A DNA stretch of 64,000 bases from positions 105,345,741-105,409,740 of the forward strand of contig CM041465.1 of assembly GCA_023213395.1 (NCBI GenBank). Direction: 5' to 3'. Position numbers and translations under genes: made by a program. Positions 11,441 to 21,047 of the stretch are shown one piece after another. The DNA comes from Cycas panzhihuaensis. Lineage: Eukaryota; Cycadophyta. Within the stretch, counting starts at the first letter, position 1. Each line of letters begins with the position of its first letter. The notes beneath the pieces are model-generated. The model worked only from the letters and a program-made list of their open reading frames with translations, was not told where the DNA came from and ran no database searches.

Positions 11441-11990
11441 TCGAAGACACCATAAATAGTGTTTAAGGGTGGAAGATCATGAACCATGTCATGTTTTTTA
11501 GGTATTATAATTTGCCATAACTAGTATGGCCAAATCATGCATGCCAAAGTTTATTGACTGAGTCAAATTTGGCGATAAAGTTATTGAAGGGTTTTGTTTT
11601 GTTATTTTGTAAACTTGTTAAGCTATAGAGACCTGTGTTATGATCAACAGGTCTTAAGGCAATATATTTAAATTTATTTAATGGCTCTTTAATGATAAAT
11701 TTATCTTTCCAGAATTCGACTACAAGGTCTTTCTAACAGATTTGATAAACATAAAGTAGGTTCGGTTATAAACCAGGTATGTAAAAGATGGCCTTTATTG
11801 AACCATCTTCTAAGGTAACATCACCTGATCCTTTTACTTTAAGTTGAGTTCCACTTCTAAAAGAAATCTCTTCTTCAGAGTTAGTTTTAGATTGATAAGT
11901 AGATAACTTTTTCTAGTGTCCTGTTATGTGATGGGATGTACCAGAGTCAAGGATCCATTGTGGTGGTTGATTAGTTGGGGCAACAAATGT
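11440..11990 (-). pseudogene. Copia protease and GAG-pre-integrase region
   Basis: 'WILDSGTSHHITGH' near 11965-11925 is the copia aspartic protease active site (usual 'WilDSGAs.Hmtg'; here DSGT). Downstream 'GSGDVTLEDGSI' and 'FYIPGL' are the conserved flap and 'v.yvPgl..NLlSv' segments. Near 11640-11500 'LWHAWFGHTSYGKL' is the GAG-pre-integrase motif 'lWH.RlGH.s...l', with the zinc-finger histidines. Protease cuts the polyprotein. Stops and one frameshift lie between the two parts. Confidence 0.88.
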
Positions 11991-11999
11991 AGAAGTTGT

Positions 12000-12970
12000 T
12001 GCCATTAGAGAACGATTATGAATTTATCAGTTTTGAGGTCGGGATTAAGGTCAGTTTTGCAATCCCTTGGAAGCTTTCCATGCTTCCAAGACTATTCTAC
12101 TTCTACAGACATCAATAATGTGGCCTCTTTTATGACAATAGGTACAACTAGTGTTCTGAGAAGGATTTACATTATTTCGATTAAGAAATGATTGATTAGG
12201 AGTATTTTGATGTTTAGATGGACCATAATACTTAATATTATTTTAGGAATTAAATTGAGAACCTCTATGAGGTTTCTTAAATTTTGGTTTATGGTTAGAA
12301 TTGTTATGTTGTTTGTTTTTATTTTGTGGCTTAGTTTTGGAAAACAAAGCGTGGGAATTTTCTTTTAATATGCCTATTTGAATTAACATTATTTGATGTT
12401 CAATCAGTTGGTTTGTCAACTGATTGAATGTGATAGAAGGATGGCCAACTTATTGTTTTATACTTTTGAAAAAATTAAAATGTTTTAGAAATTTGTTTAT
12501 TGCAAGACAGACGAGCATATCATCATCTTTAGCATGCGTGTTTATTTTTTCAGTATCACCTTCTTTAGTTTTGGATTTAATACAGTTACCTAGGTCTTTA
12601 TTAATTAATTAAATTTTATATAAAAAACCCTCAACTTTGGAAAAATCATCATAAGTAAGGTCATACAGTTACTATTCCAAGACAACTAGGTCGTGGCTAG
12701 GTTGTCTATTTTAGAAAATTACTGACTAATTTCTGGTGAAAGTGAGTTTAATATGATGCTTAAGTATGAATCTAAGTTCATCAGACATACCATATAACTT
12801 TATGTAGTTTCATCTTTTGGTTTTTTAAATTCACCTTTTACATATCACCATATTTTTTACTGTTTAAGCTAATGGGATATGTGATTCCTCCAATCGGCAT
12901 AGTTTGAGTTGGTTAACACTGAAATTAGAACACAAGTGGTTGTCCTTGGCATTAAAGCCATATTGAGAAT
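12000..12970 (-). pseudogene. Copia gag with CCHC zinc knuckle
   Basis: 'CTYCHKRGHIIDVC' near 12160-12115 is a perfect CX2CX4HX4C zinc knuckle, which binds the element RNA. It is preceded (12360-12170) by basic, asparagine-rich sequence and, further upstream (12960-12380), by decayed capsid sequence that includes a 'LNSLSPEI' motif resembling 'l..LP.ey' in the UBN2-type capsid. The start cannot be fixed because the first codons are mutated; about 12970 is where the likeness begins. Confidence 0.75.
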
Positions 12971-13586
12971 TACAAAGTTTGATTGAAGACTAAAGGATAT
13001 AAAGGTAGGTGAAAAAATAATCACTTATTAAGGTTACTAAACATTAGATTAATAAGGCATAATGAAAATCATAGTAGTATGAATTACTAGATTTTCTCTT
13101 TTTAAAAAGGATCACATATTCCCAAATAAATAATTCCCCTTAGAAAAATAATCCCTTTTAAAGAAATAGTTCCTCTTTTACTTTTAAAAAATAGTCCCCC
13201 TCTAAAAAATAAACAGTCCCTCTTAACCTAAAAAATAAATAGTCCTCCTTAAAAGTAAGTGTTTACCTAAAAAAAATTAGGTTTTGAGAAGATTATAATT
13301 GTTGATTATCCAGCAAATTAAATTAAAGAAAATTTTATTGATTAAAACATAACTCTAGTGTTGAAAGAGATTTACTTTCTAATCTTTTTTATGAAGTTTA
13401 TAAAAAGTTTTTATTTATTAAAAAAGAGAGTTTAATTAGAAAAGAATATTGTGTTATAGGAGGAACACTATAATTAATATCCTAATGAGTATTTTCATTT
13501 GGCAATTGATTAAGTGCTTTACGATGACAATAAAGTTGAAGGCATAAGACTAATACATAAAGATGTATTTTGCCTAAGTTAAAAAA

Positions 13587-13589
<3 letters not shown>

Positions 13590-13622
<33 letters not shown>
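13590..13622. repeat. (TA)n microsatellite
   Basis: About 16 TA units inside the copia leader. Confidence 0.9.
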
Positions 13623-13625
<3 letters not shown>

Positions 13626-14084
13626 ATTTAGAAAAGGTTATAAAAACCTAGTAATAAGGAGGAGGTTTATTTTAATGTTACAAAAAAGCTAAAGGGGAGG
13701 GATTTCACTTATAATAAAAATAATAAAATATGGATGTAAATTTTAAAAAATAAGTTATAAAGGAAGAAGATAAATTAAATATTAAAAACTAAGGTGTTAG
13801 GGGAAGGAGGGAATATTAACCACATGTTATAAGGGAGGGGTTTAAAATTTATTCTATTTTACTAAATAAATATTATTAAAGAAGAATTTATTTTTATAAT
13901 AAAGTGTAAAGGGGGGGGGGTGTTTACAATGTTAATCGAATATTATTAACTTAAAGTTTATAAATTAGATTTTATTTATATGTATATATATATCATTATA
14001 AAAAATGAAATAAAAAAGAGACGAACCCGATCAAATTTTTCATTTTTATAAAACAAAATTAAGTTTCATAGTAAATTGAGGTCC

Positions 14085-14098
14085 GGGGGGGGGGGGGG
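14085..14098. repeat. Poly-G tract
   Basis: A run of about 14 G directly before the captured thaumatin-like fragment. A similar G run lies at 13911-13920. Confidence 0.85.
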
Positions 14099-14119
14099 TA
14101 AGGCATCGAAAAAAACCCT

Positions 14120-14256
14120 ACCTGTTCATTTTCCTCGTGGTGGTTGGTTGCAGGGATCTTGGCGGTGATGCCGTTTGCTTCATCGAAATTTTCTTGTGAA
14201 GATGTTGCCTGGATGCTCACCATCATCAACAACTACAATTACACCGTGTGGCCCAG
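14120..14256 (+). pseudogene. Captured fragment: thaumatin-like protein, N-terminus
   Basis: The plus-strand frame reads a hydrophobic signal-peptide-like stretch 'VAGILAVMPFASS' and then 'WMLTIINNYNYTVWPRL'. The second part is the start of the mature thaumatin-like domain ('ftivNnCpyTVWPgi'), with the first conserved Cys changed to Tyr. Thaumatin-like proteins are secreted defence-related proteins of 200-300 residues; only about the first 40 residues are here, so the piece represents the 5' end of such an mRNA. It is antisense to the host copia element and joins the lipase fragment directly. Confidence 0.7.
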
Positions 14257-14625
14257 ACTTCATTTTATTTCAGGCTTGTGCAATGACTGGTGGATGAGAT
14301 TGACAGATCCATGTTCGTTGCAGTTTTTAAATGGAGCAAAAAGTATACCATATTGAGACACAAGCTATACCGGGCTCTAAAGATCGTTATTGCTTTCAAA
14401 GGAACAGATATAAGTCCCTACACATTACCTAGAGATTTGCTTCTAGACTTTGAAAGAAATAATCTACACAATAACTACAGATTTGAACTCAGCTTTGACA
14501 CTGTTAGAAGAAAATGTTCACAAATACAGTAAGAATAATGTTTGGATCGCCATACATTCTCTGGGGGGCTTCCTGGGATTGTTAGTTGCGAGGAGAATGG
14601 CAGAGAGGGGCTCCCTCCTAGAATG
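14257..14625 (+). pseudogene. Captured fragment: class-3 lipase (At4g10955-like)
   Basis: Two overlapping plus-strand frames give 'FVAVFKW', 'KIVIAFKGTDIS', 'LPRDLLLDFE' and then '[20 protein letters not shown]' and 'RMAERG'. This is the alpha/beta-hydrolase lipase class 3 pattern: 'vvaFRGT....D...D' followed by the nucleophile elbow 'GHSLGG' (here IHSLGG, Ser kept, first Gly lost). The wording is closest to plant At4g10955-type esterase/lipases. The piece is intronless over about 120 codons, has one frameshift near 14285 and another near 14460-14520, and lacks the Asp/His end of the triad. It runs straight into adenosylhomocysteinase sequence. Confidence 0.75.
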
Positions 14626-14990
14626 TCCAAGGGGGGTAAGGGCTATGATGCTGCACTTAAGGCAGCTGGAGCTAGGGTTATTATTACAGAGATTAACCCA
14701 ATCTGTGCCCTTCAAGCCCTAATGGAAGGTATCCCTATGTTTGAGGGAGATGTTTTGGGGACTATAGATATCTTTATGACTACCACAGGCAACAAGGACA
14801 TTATTATGGTGGATCACATGAGGAAGATGAAGAACAATGCCATTGTCTACACCATTGGGCATTTTGGCAACAAGATTGATATGATGGGTTTGGAAAACTT
14901 ACCCCAATGTTATGAAGATTACCATTAAGCCTCAGACTAATTGGTGGGTGTTCCCTAAGACTGGAACTAGTATCATTGTTCTGGTTGAGG
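14626..14990 (+). pseudogene. SAHH: Captured fragment: S-adenosyl-L-homocysteine hydrolase
   Basis: The plus-strand frame reads '[20 protein letters not shown]' then '[12 protein letters not shown]', followed by '[20 protein letters not shown]' and '[14 protein letters not shown]', and in a shifted frame '[14 protein letters not shown]'. This is the NAD-binding domain of plant SAHH (family text '[32 protein letters not shown]', '[35 protein letters not shown]'). SAHH breaks down S-adenosylhomocysteine in the methyl cycle; the native protein has about 485 residues and about 120 are here. No intron interrupts the piece, which points to an mRNA source. A frameshift near 14920 and stops show it is dead. 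Confidence 0.93.
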
Positions 14991-15496
14991 TATTTGTATG
15001 CTTGGAGCTACTGATAACAAGTTGGATATAAGAGAGATGGCCCTTGAGGGTTTGTTTCCTCCAAAACAGGATGATAGAATTGTGAATTAGTCTAGTCAAT
15101 TTGTGCCAAAGAAGTACCCTCCTTTTAAATATTATACTATATCTGCCAGTATCAGCCAAAGGTGATGGAACCTTCTAAAGTAGGAAAACAGAAGCTTTTG
15201 TTCCTACCAAAAAAATGTATGTTGCTATGATAAGGTTTCTGCAGAAATATTATGAGATCGAATGTAGAAAATCTTTAATTATTGGCAATTGAGAGATTTC
15301 AGAGAGTGCCCCTTTAGTCTCATTATGTGTTTTACTGGAGCATGCTATGGCATATGAAGGTTCAATGAAGTTGTATACGATTGCTTCAAAGGGGTTGCTT
15401 GCAATTACATCTCAGAATTCTAAGGTCATTGAATCATAATATGATGGATAGATTTCATGACTAAAGCAATTTTGGGTCACATAGGCTTTGATACCA
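14991..15496 (+). pseudogene. ECM29: Captured fragment: ECM29-like proteasome adaptor (ARM/HEAT)
   Basis: Plus-strand frames give 'LGATDNKLDIREMALEGLFP', then 'KMYVAMIRFLQKYYE', 'LVSLCVLLEHAMAYEGSMKL' and 'IASKGLLAI', 'YDG', and finally 'LKQF' with a one-base slip into 'GHIGFDT'. The order and wording fit my recollection of the plant ECM29 family, HEAT-repeat proteins that tether factors to the 26S proteasome ('...LLEHAMAyEGS.eLh..AS.aL...' and 'WLKqfLgHiD.dTREA'). The last codons (GGC TTT GAT ACC) coincide with the complement of the copia primer site, 15484-15496. Only about 165 residues of a protein of over 1,500 are present. The family name is from memory and should be checked. Confidence 0.65.
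15484..15496 (-). other. Copia primer-binding site
   Basis: TGGTATCAAAGCC on the minus strand starts at the base after the 5' LTR. It matches the initiator-Met tRNA 3' end except for A in place of G at position 9. It also encodes, on the plus strand, the last residues of the captured ECM29-like fragment. Confidence 0.9.
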
Positions 15497-15931
15497 TGTG
15501 AGAATAGGCACATGAACAGTGTCATAGGATCACAGGAATAATAAAAACACAAGAGAAAGACATTGCACAAGTACACATGGTTTGACAGGTGAAAAACCCC
15601 TTCTGGGGAAGAAAAACCATCTCTTAATCTAAATATTATTAATAAAATAGACTTATATAAAGGACCTTAAAGATACCCTCTACAAACCACAAAACCAGCC
15701 TTCAAACAGGTTTTAGATAGCCTCCTAGATTCTAGGAACCACTTCCTTGAATCTAGGAGATGATATTAATAACTAGAGAGGTTCGTTGAAATGGGTAGTT
15801 GCACATTTCAACTACCTTTTACATAATATTTAATTAACTTCTAAACATTAAACATTGGAATCACTTAAATAATAATTTACACATGTGACTTAAATAAGAC
15901 ATAACATAAAGTAACATTAATAATCCTAACA
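15497..15931 (-). repeat. 5' LTR of the copia element
   Basis: 435-bp copy of the LTR at 8306-8748, with intact TG...CA ends. The target duplication CATAT follows at 15932-15936. Confidence 0.95.
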
Positions 15932-15936
15932 CATAT

Positions 15937-16214
15937 ATTGAGTTAATTTCATGCAGTCATTATATGTATTTAAGTCATCTGCGTGTTCAATATTTAGGCT
16001 AGTCATGCATTTGATATATATTCTCAACATGGTGCATATAGCCTAACCATTGAGATCTATTAATTCATCTCTGCATGTTGATTATGTATTGCGGCTGCCA
16101 TTTTTGTTACATCGCCTAGCTATTATCTTGTTCGTCATTGCCACTAATATTGCAGTGGTTTGCTGATGTATCCACGGTGATCACCGCGATAGCATGAAAT
16201 CACCTATGATAAGA
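15937..16214. other. Unassigned flank between copia element and solo LTR
   Basis: Continuation of the sequence left of 8301. Nothing recognised. Confidence 0.5.
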
Positions 16215-16219
16215 CATAC

Positions 16220-18951
16220 TATTTCCTGGCTTCTGGGAATGGATACAGAGGTATCGACTTAGGTAAGTGCAGGTATGCTTCTCACCTTATCATTGCTTTC
16301 TTTTGAGTTGAGTGTATGCTTGCATATTGTGATCTCGTAGATGATCTTGTCGTCATCTACACTTATTCAGCCTATGACGACTATAGCGGGGGCACATTCC
16401 TAGTGAGTGTGGCACCCCGGTGGCCATTCCACTTCCCACATTCTACCCTACTTACTTTGAGATCCATTTGGCTCCTGTCACCCCTGCCCGTGCAATGACC
16501 CGCCATTGTTTGGTTGACTAGTTATGCCTTTTGAGTCCTATTTTGCTCTTATGACTCATTTGTTGGCTTGTCTGCCTTTGGGTAGGTGTCTCAGCCCCCC
16601 ATTAGCCTCCTTTGTCATTGGCCCATAGCCCAGGCTAGCTGTCTGGGCCAGATTTGGCTTCTGGTCCTATCTCGTAGCGAAATTCATGGTACCGCCATAA
16701 ATTTCGTGGTACCACAAAATTTGCAGTAAGAGGACTGTCTCAGTTTATTTTTAAAAAAATCTACCGTGGCAATTTCGCATTTATTATGAAACTGTCATGT
16801 GTTTCATGACTGACTCACCACCAGCTATGCCCTAATCGCTCATTTAGGGTTTAGGCTGGGTATTTAAGTCCTCTCTAATTCACTTTTAGAACTTTTTGCT
16901 CAATTTTTGAATGCTTCTCAAGGAAAAATGCCCTATTCTCTGCTATTCCCTGCTGTTCCATTACTGCTACAGGACCTACACCTCTCCTCTAGTACCCAAC
17001 TCTCCTTTGGTATAGTTAAGACATCTTCCCAGCCCTTCACACACCTTGGGGAGGGCCCCTTTGGAGAGATCCTAGCATTTTCTTGCTCAGGCAGCCATCA
17101 AGCATCTTCAAAGTACAGGTGTTTCCTTCAACTCTATTAGCAAGGGTTCCAAACTTGCTATTCCACAGCTCTTTGGTAGATTTCTTAGCCTTCTTTCAGT
17201 AGCTCTTAACTGAGGCACAAGCCTCCCTTCTCTTTCTCAGGTATTCATTGGTTTAAGTTACTTTCCTATCTAATTTATGCCTTATTTTGCTTGTCATTTC
17301 TAGCTCTCCTTGCTTTGATCTTTGAAGGTTGCTCTTGCCTTATTTTGGGCTATCTTATTTCTGCCATTAGAGCCCCCGTTCCTGCGTTTCTTGCTCAAGA
17401 TAGTAGTAAAGAGGGGTTACATAGGGTTTGGGTGAGAGCTGGGTGGATTCTGCACCACCTTCCATGCTCCTCAAGTGGCTCTTCACCCCCCAAACCTTCC
17501 CTTTTGCCCCGTGCTACTCTTGGAAATCAAACAAGGGTTTGTTAGGCCATTTTTAGCTACTGAAATCAGCGCTATCACTCATTGCAGCACTAGTTTGAGG
17601 GCTTGCATCTTGATCCGAGTAGCTCACATAAGCCCTGACTACTTGTCCCTTGCCCAACTTCTTTCCTGACAACTCAATTTGCTCCCCATTACACCCCAGC
17701 TTGCTGTAGATCCTCTTGGGCTCTTTCCAACTCTTTTTGCCTCTATTTCTAGCCTTCTTGCATAGCCATACCCTCACTACCCCATGGCTTCTTGAGGGAG
17801 AGTAGGGTTGTCCCTTGCAGGAGGTGGGCCACTCTGAGGCTTACCGGTTCATTTATCTTTTACTTTGGTTATTTTCTGCTACAGTTTATCGTTGTAATAT
17901 TAAATACTAACGTGCATGTATTTAAGTTTATGCTTGCTTCATATGTACATGTATTGTTAGGATCTGCTATTATGTGCTAACACCCTTTCTCTAGAAAGGG
18001 GGATATTATCATTTACTTACAGGTATTTGAAAGACGTAAAAGATCCATTCCTCTTTCTTCCTTCACAGGTAAGTGCTTCCATTTATGTTTTACTTTCGTA
18101 TTTCATTTATTATTAGCATTTTGTTCCTTTCCTTTTCTTTCTTGGTACTTTAGTACTATTTTCAGGGAAGGTAAGGGAGCCCCACATTCCGGTCTACCAC
18201 AACCATTCACGTCCACCATGCCATGTGGAGCAACTTCGAGTGCCTCATGGGAACGTCGTCGCTTCGTCACGCCTCTGTTTTGGGTACATACTCTTGCTCT
18301 ACTCCCATCTCCTTTTTTCTTTCACATTTTGGTGCAATAGTAATCGACTCATCGGAAAGAGAAAGGGAAACCAACCTCTGTCTTAGTTTATACTTTATTT
18401 ACTTTATCGCTTGCATTTTATTTGCTATAGGAAAATGTCTTAGGAAGCCTTCCCTTTCACCTTTTCCCCCTTTTTGCCTTGTAAACTTCCCTCTTGCTTC
18501 GTCCACTCACCTTGCTTGGTTAAGTTTTCTTGCACGTATCCTGACTTTTCCTTTTAGTTATTTCCTTTGTGCTCCGTCTCAATTTTTCTGCCTAGCTAGG
18601 CAACGGAGTGGATCCCATTCATAGGACGTTCATTTACCTACCTTTTCTCGTTTCCCGTTGCTCTAGGGAAACCCTTGAAGGGTTCTCTCCTTCCGCTTCC
18701 GGCCATCCAAGGGTGGGAGGATCCTTCCCTTAGGTCAACCCAGGCTAAACCTATACCTCTTCTCTTCTCATTTGAAGTGGGGAGCCACTTCCAGGTAGCT
18801 AGATTCTATTTGCAAGTCCTAAACTCATGCTCCAGCGCACAGGGCACCGTGCGTGGTATTTGCCCTACTTATAGGTCTTTTCTTAATTATGTCACTGACC
18901 ACTCTTACCATTCCTACTCAGTTAGGTAGCTATCCCGTAGACGCGTATCCA
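16220..18951 (+). repeat. Solo LTR of a Tat-like family, flanked by CATAC
   Basis: This 2.7-kb block begins TATTTCCTGGCTTCTGGGAA and ends GTATCCA, with CATAC at 16215-16219 and again at 18952-18956. It follows the same landmarks as the other large LTRs: the 'ACT..GGTAAG..CAGGTAT' start, the 'CCTATGACGAC' block (16371), GGTACC-centred repeats (16681-16720), a TATTTAAG box (16861-16868), a 'GGGAAGGTAAGGGAGCCCC' donor-like site (18166-18184) and the 'CTAGGG..GGTGGG' end region. It is clearly more divergent than the LTRs from 21048 onward. No internal sequence adjoins it, so it is the product of recombination between two LTRs. Open frames inside it are chance. Confidence 0.88.
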
Positions 18952-18956
18952 CATAC

Positions 18957-21042
18957 AATCTATGTTTATTCGAGTTCATCGTTCGACTTTATAAAGAGAA
19001 AATTTTGATTTATTTAATTGTGCGATGTTATCACTTCGCACTTTTATATTTTATATTTTATGAAGTCGATTTGACATATGAATTCATGATTTTATAAGAT
19101 AATTTAATATGTGCCTTGTAATATGATCATTATATTGGCCCTTTTATGTTAGTTCCAATTGATATTAAAGGTTAGAAGATAACTTTAATAGAGTACTCTC
19201 TTTTTATTAATTGGTCTATTAACCTTGTAGTTTTAAGGTTGTTTGGAGTGACTAATATAGTGTTTTATTGAGGTAAAAATGATCTAACATTTGCTATTAT
19301 GAGTGATTGACTTGAAGGTTACATATTAAGATATGAATGGTGAAGTGATGTATATGCATTTTTCATTGTAAATGATGTATGCATTGTGGTGGTTTGTTTG
19401 GCGATATAAGAGTGAGTTGGATGAAGATGAAACTATTTGTTCTTTAGCATGTGATTTACATGAGAGAATGAGTTGGGTGTTGTTGGTGATTTAAGGAGAC
19501 TAAGTGCTCCTTGAGTGTGAGTTACATGGAGTTTATAGGCAAAAATGAAAAACAAAGTCATATTTAAAGGGCGAGAGAAGAGCGTGATTGGGAGAGTTTA
19601 AGGGCGAGTTAGATGGGCAGGTTGAGAGTAGGTTTTAAGGGTGTGTTGAGGGCAATAATGGGTGATGATTGGGCATGAAAGGGCAAAGTTTGAGTGAGAT
19701 ACCTCCATTGCAACTTAATAAAATCTCTGTTAATTTGGTTAGTATGGCATAAATCATTGCACAAAAATCGTGATTTACATGATTATTCAATGAAAAAGAG
19801 TAATTTATTCATGTATACATTCGAGTTTAGTTACATCAGATGTGTATGAGGTGATGAGGTTCAGAATTTGCTTATATGATTGTTGTTTATAATGGACCAT
19901 TATACTTTTCTAGTTTGACTATTAGCATGAGTTTTGTGGCCTAGTTAATGTTGGTTCAACATGGATGTATATCTAAACAATTCTGATGTAGAACCGAGAT
20001 AAAGTGTTTAATAAAATTAAAGTGTGAATGGAAAGGTCTAAGACAAGAAGCCTTAAAATCAATTATGCCTTTGTCATGGTATGTACAATTTGCCTATAAG
20101 ATTGCATTGTAGGTGTGTATCATGATGCAGATGGAGAGGTTGGTGCATGTTAGTGTTTGCCTCCCATGGTTTATTGGCATAAGCTGTAGCAGATAGGTAT
20201 GGGTACCCCTATTATGACTATTTATGGCATAATTTTCCCTCATGTGTTATGTTTGGACCATGTTAGAAGCCTTCCATTCATTTCCCTTGGTGCATTGGAG
20301 TACACATATCTTAGATGAAGATTGTAGTAGCAGGATTGTAAGCATTTGAAGCATATCAGTTATTCAGCTTACAAATAGTATAATCTGTAGGGGAAATACA
20401 TTATGATCAGTCTATATGTCATGGAGTTGTTAACGTATCATGCTGAGTGTCATTTGGTTACAAGTTATATCTTTCATTGCTCCACTTTTCTGAGTCATTA
20501 TTCAACAGGTGTGGAGGTTTTTTTGCCTAACATTATGCTTGAGACGGAAGTAGGATCTAGTGACATATTGATGATGAGGAGTTGTTAGATGATGAGACAT
20601 GGATTGCAACCCCATGTTCCATTGATAGTTGAAGACCTGCAGGATGATGGAAGATCATGGATCATCATGCCAGTCAAAACTTTTGATAGGTACCAACGTT
20701 CCAGTGAGTAGAAATTCATGATGGAGAGTTATATTGAAGCAATGTACCTGGTTAGTTTACAAGTTGGTAAGCTTGTTATGCAGGATTTTTAGCAGGAAGA
20801 AGGATTAAGGTATGATGATACATTTTGCACCAGTCTCTATGTTTATTGGTCTATTTGATCCTTACTTTAGCATCTTCAGATAGTTGAGTATCGTATCATA
20901 TCAGTGTTTCTTAATGAAGACTTAAAGAGGCGATTCACATGGATTAAGTGGCTCATCCTCTTGGTTTAGTCAAAGGAATTTTATTAAGTTGAATGGACAA
21001 AGTGTTAGGTGCAGAGAGAGCTATATGGTTGCAAGTCTATTG
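18957..21042. other. Unrecognised segment, no gene found
   Basis: About 2.1 kb with many short T/G-rich words and no long reading frame on either strand (longest about 60 codons at 20403-20588). I do not recognise any domain. It is the right-hand continuation of the target sequence that also received the solo LTR and, at 21048, Tat element 1. It may be non-coding sequence of an old element. Confidence 0.5.
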
Positions 21043-21047
21043 GAGTA

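Larger units (their letters stand above)
12971..14110. other. Copia leader, non-coding part
   Basis: AT-rich, with short A-rich/C-rich reiterations at 13130-13270 (repeated 'ATAGTCCC'-type units), a (TA)n run at 13590-13622 and G runs at 13911-13920 and 14085-14098. No protein recognised. In element orientation it lies between the captured gene fragments and gag. Confidence 0.6.
8306..15931 (-). mobile_element. Complete Ty1/copia element carrying four host gene fragments
   Basis: Two LTR copies (8306-8748 and 15497-15931) flank a 6.7-kb interior. The 5-bp duplication CATAT is present at 8301-8305 and at 15932-15936, so both ends are exact. In minus orientation the order is 5' LTR, primer site, about 2.5 kb of leader, gag, protease, integrase, RT, RNase H, polypurine tract, 3' LTR. 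Integrase before RT proves Ty1/copia. By eye the LTRs differ at some 30-40 of about 435 aligned positions, mostly transitions, plus an 8-base indel, so the insertion is old. All genes have stops. The leader contains antisense fragments of four plant genes. Confidence 0.95.

Noticed and set aside
13130-13270. Short spaced reiterations that could look like a repeat array
   Set aside because: The 'AATAGTCCC' units are irregular in spacing and sequence; this is simple-sequence drift, not a CRISPR array, which would not be expected in plant nuclear DNA.
14626-14990. Functional SAHH gene
   Set aside because: Only about a quarter of the protein, with frameshifts and stops, and fused to unrelated gene fragments.
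14100-15496. Helitron or Pack-type DNA transposon as carrier of the four gene fragments
   Set aside because: No terminal inverted repeat, target duplication or TC...CTRR ends seen, and the last fragment runs into the primer-binding site with no room for a terminus. Not fully excluded.
16907-18929. Several frames of 60-133 codons inside the solo LTR
   Set aside because: They are T/C-rich low-complexity frames, not conserved in the sister LTRs, and lack any domain.
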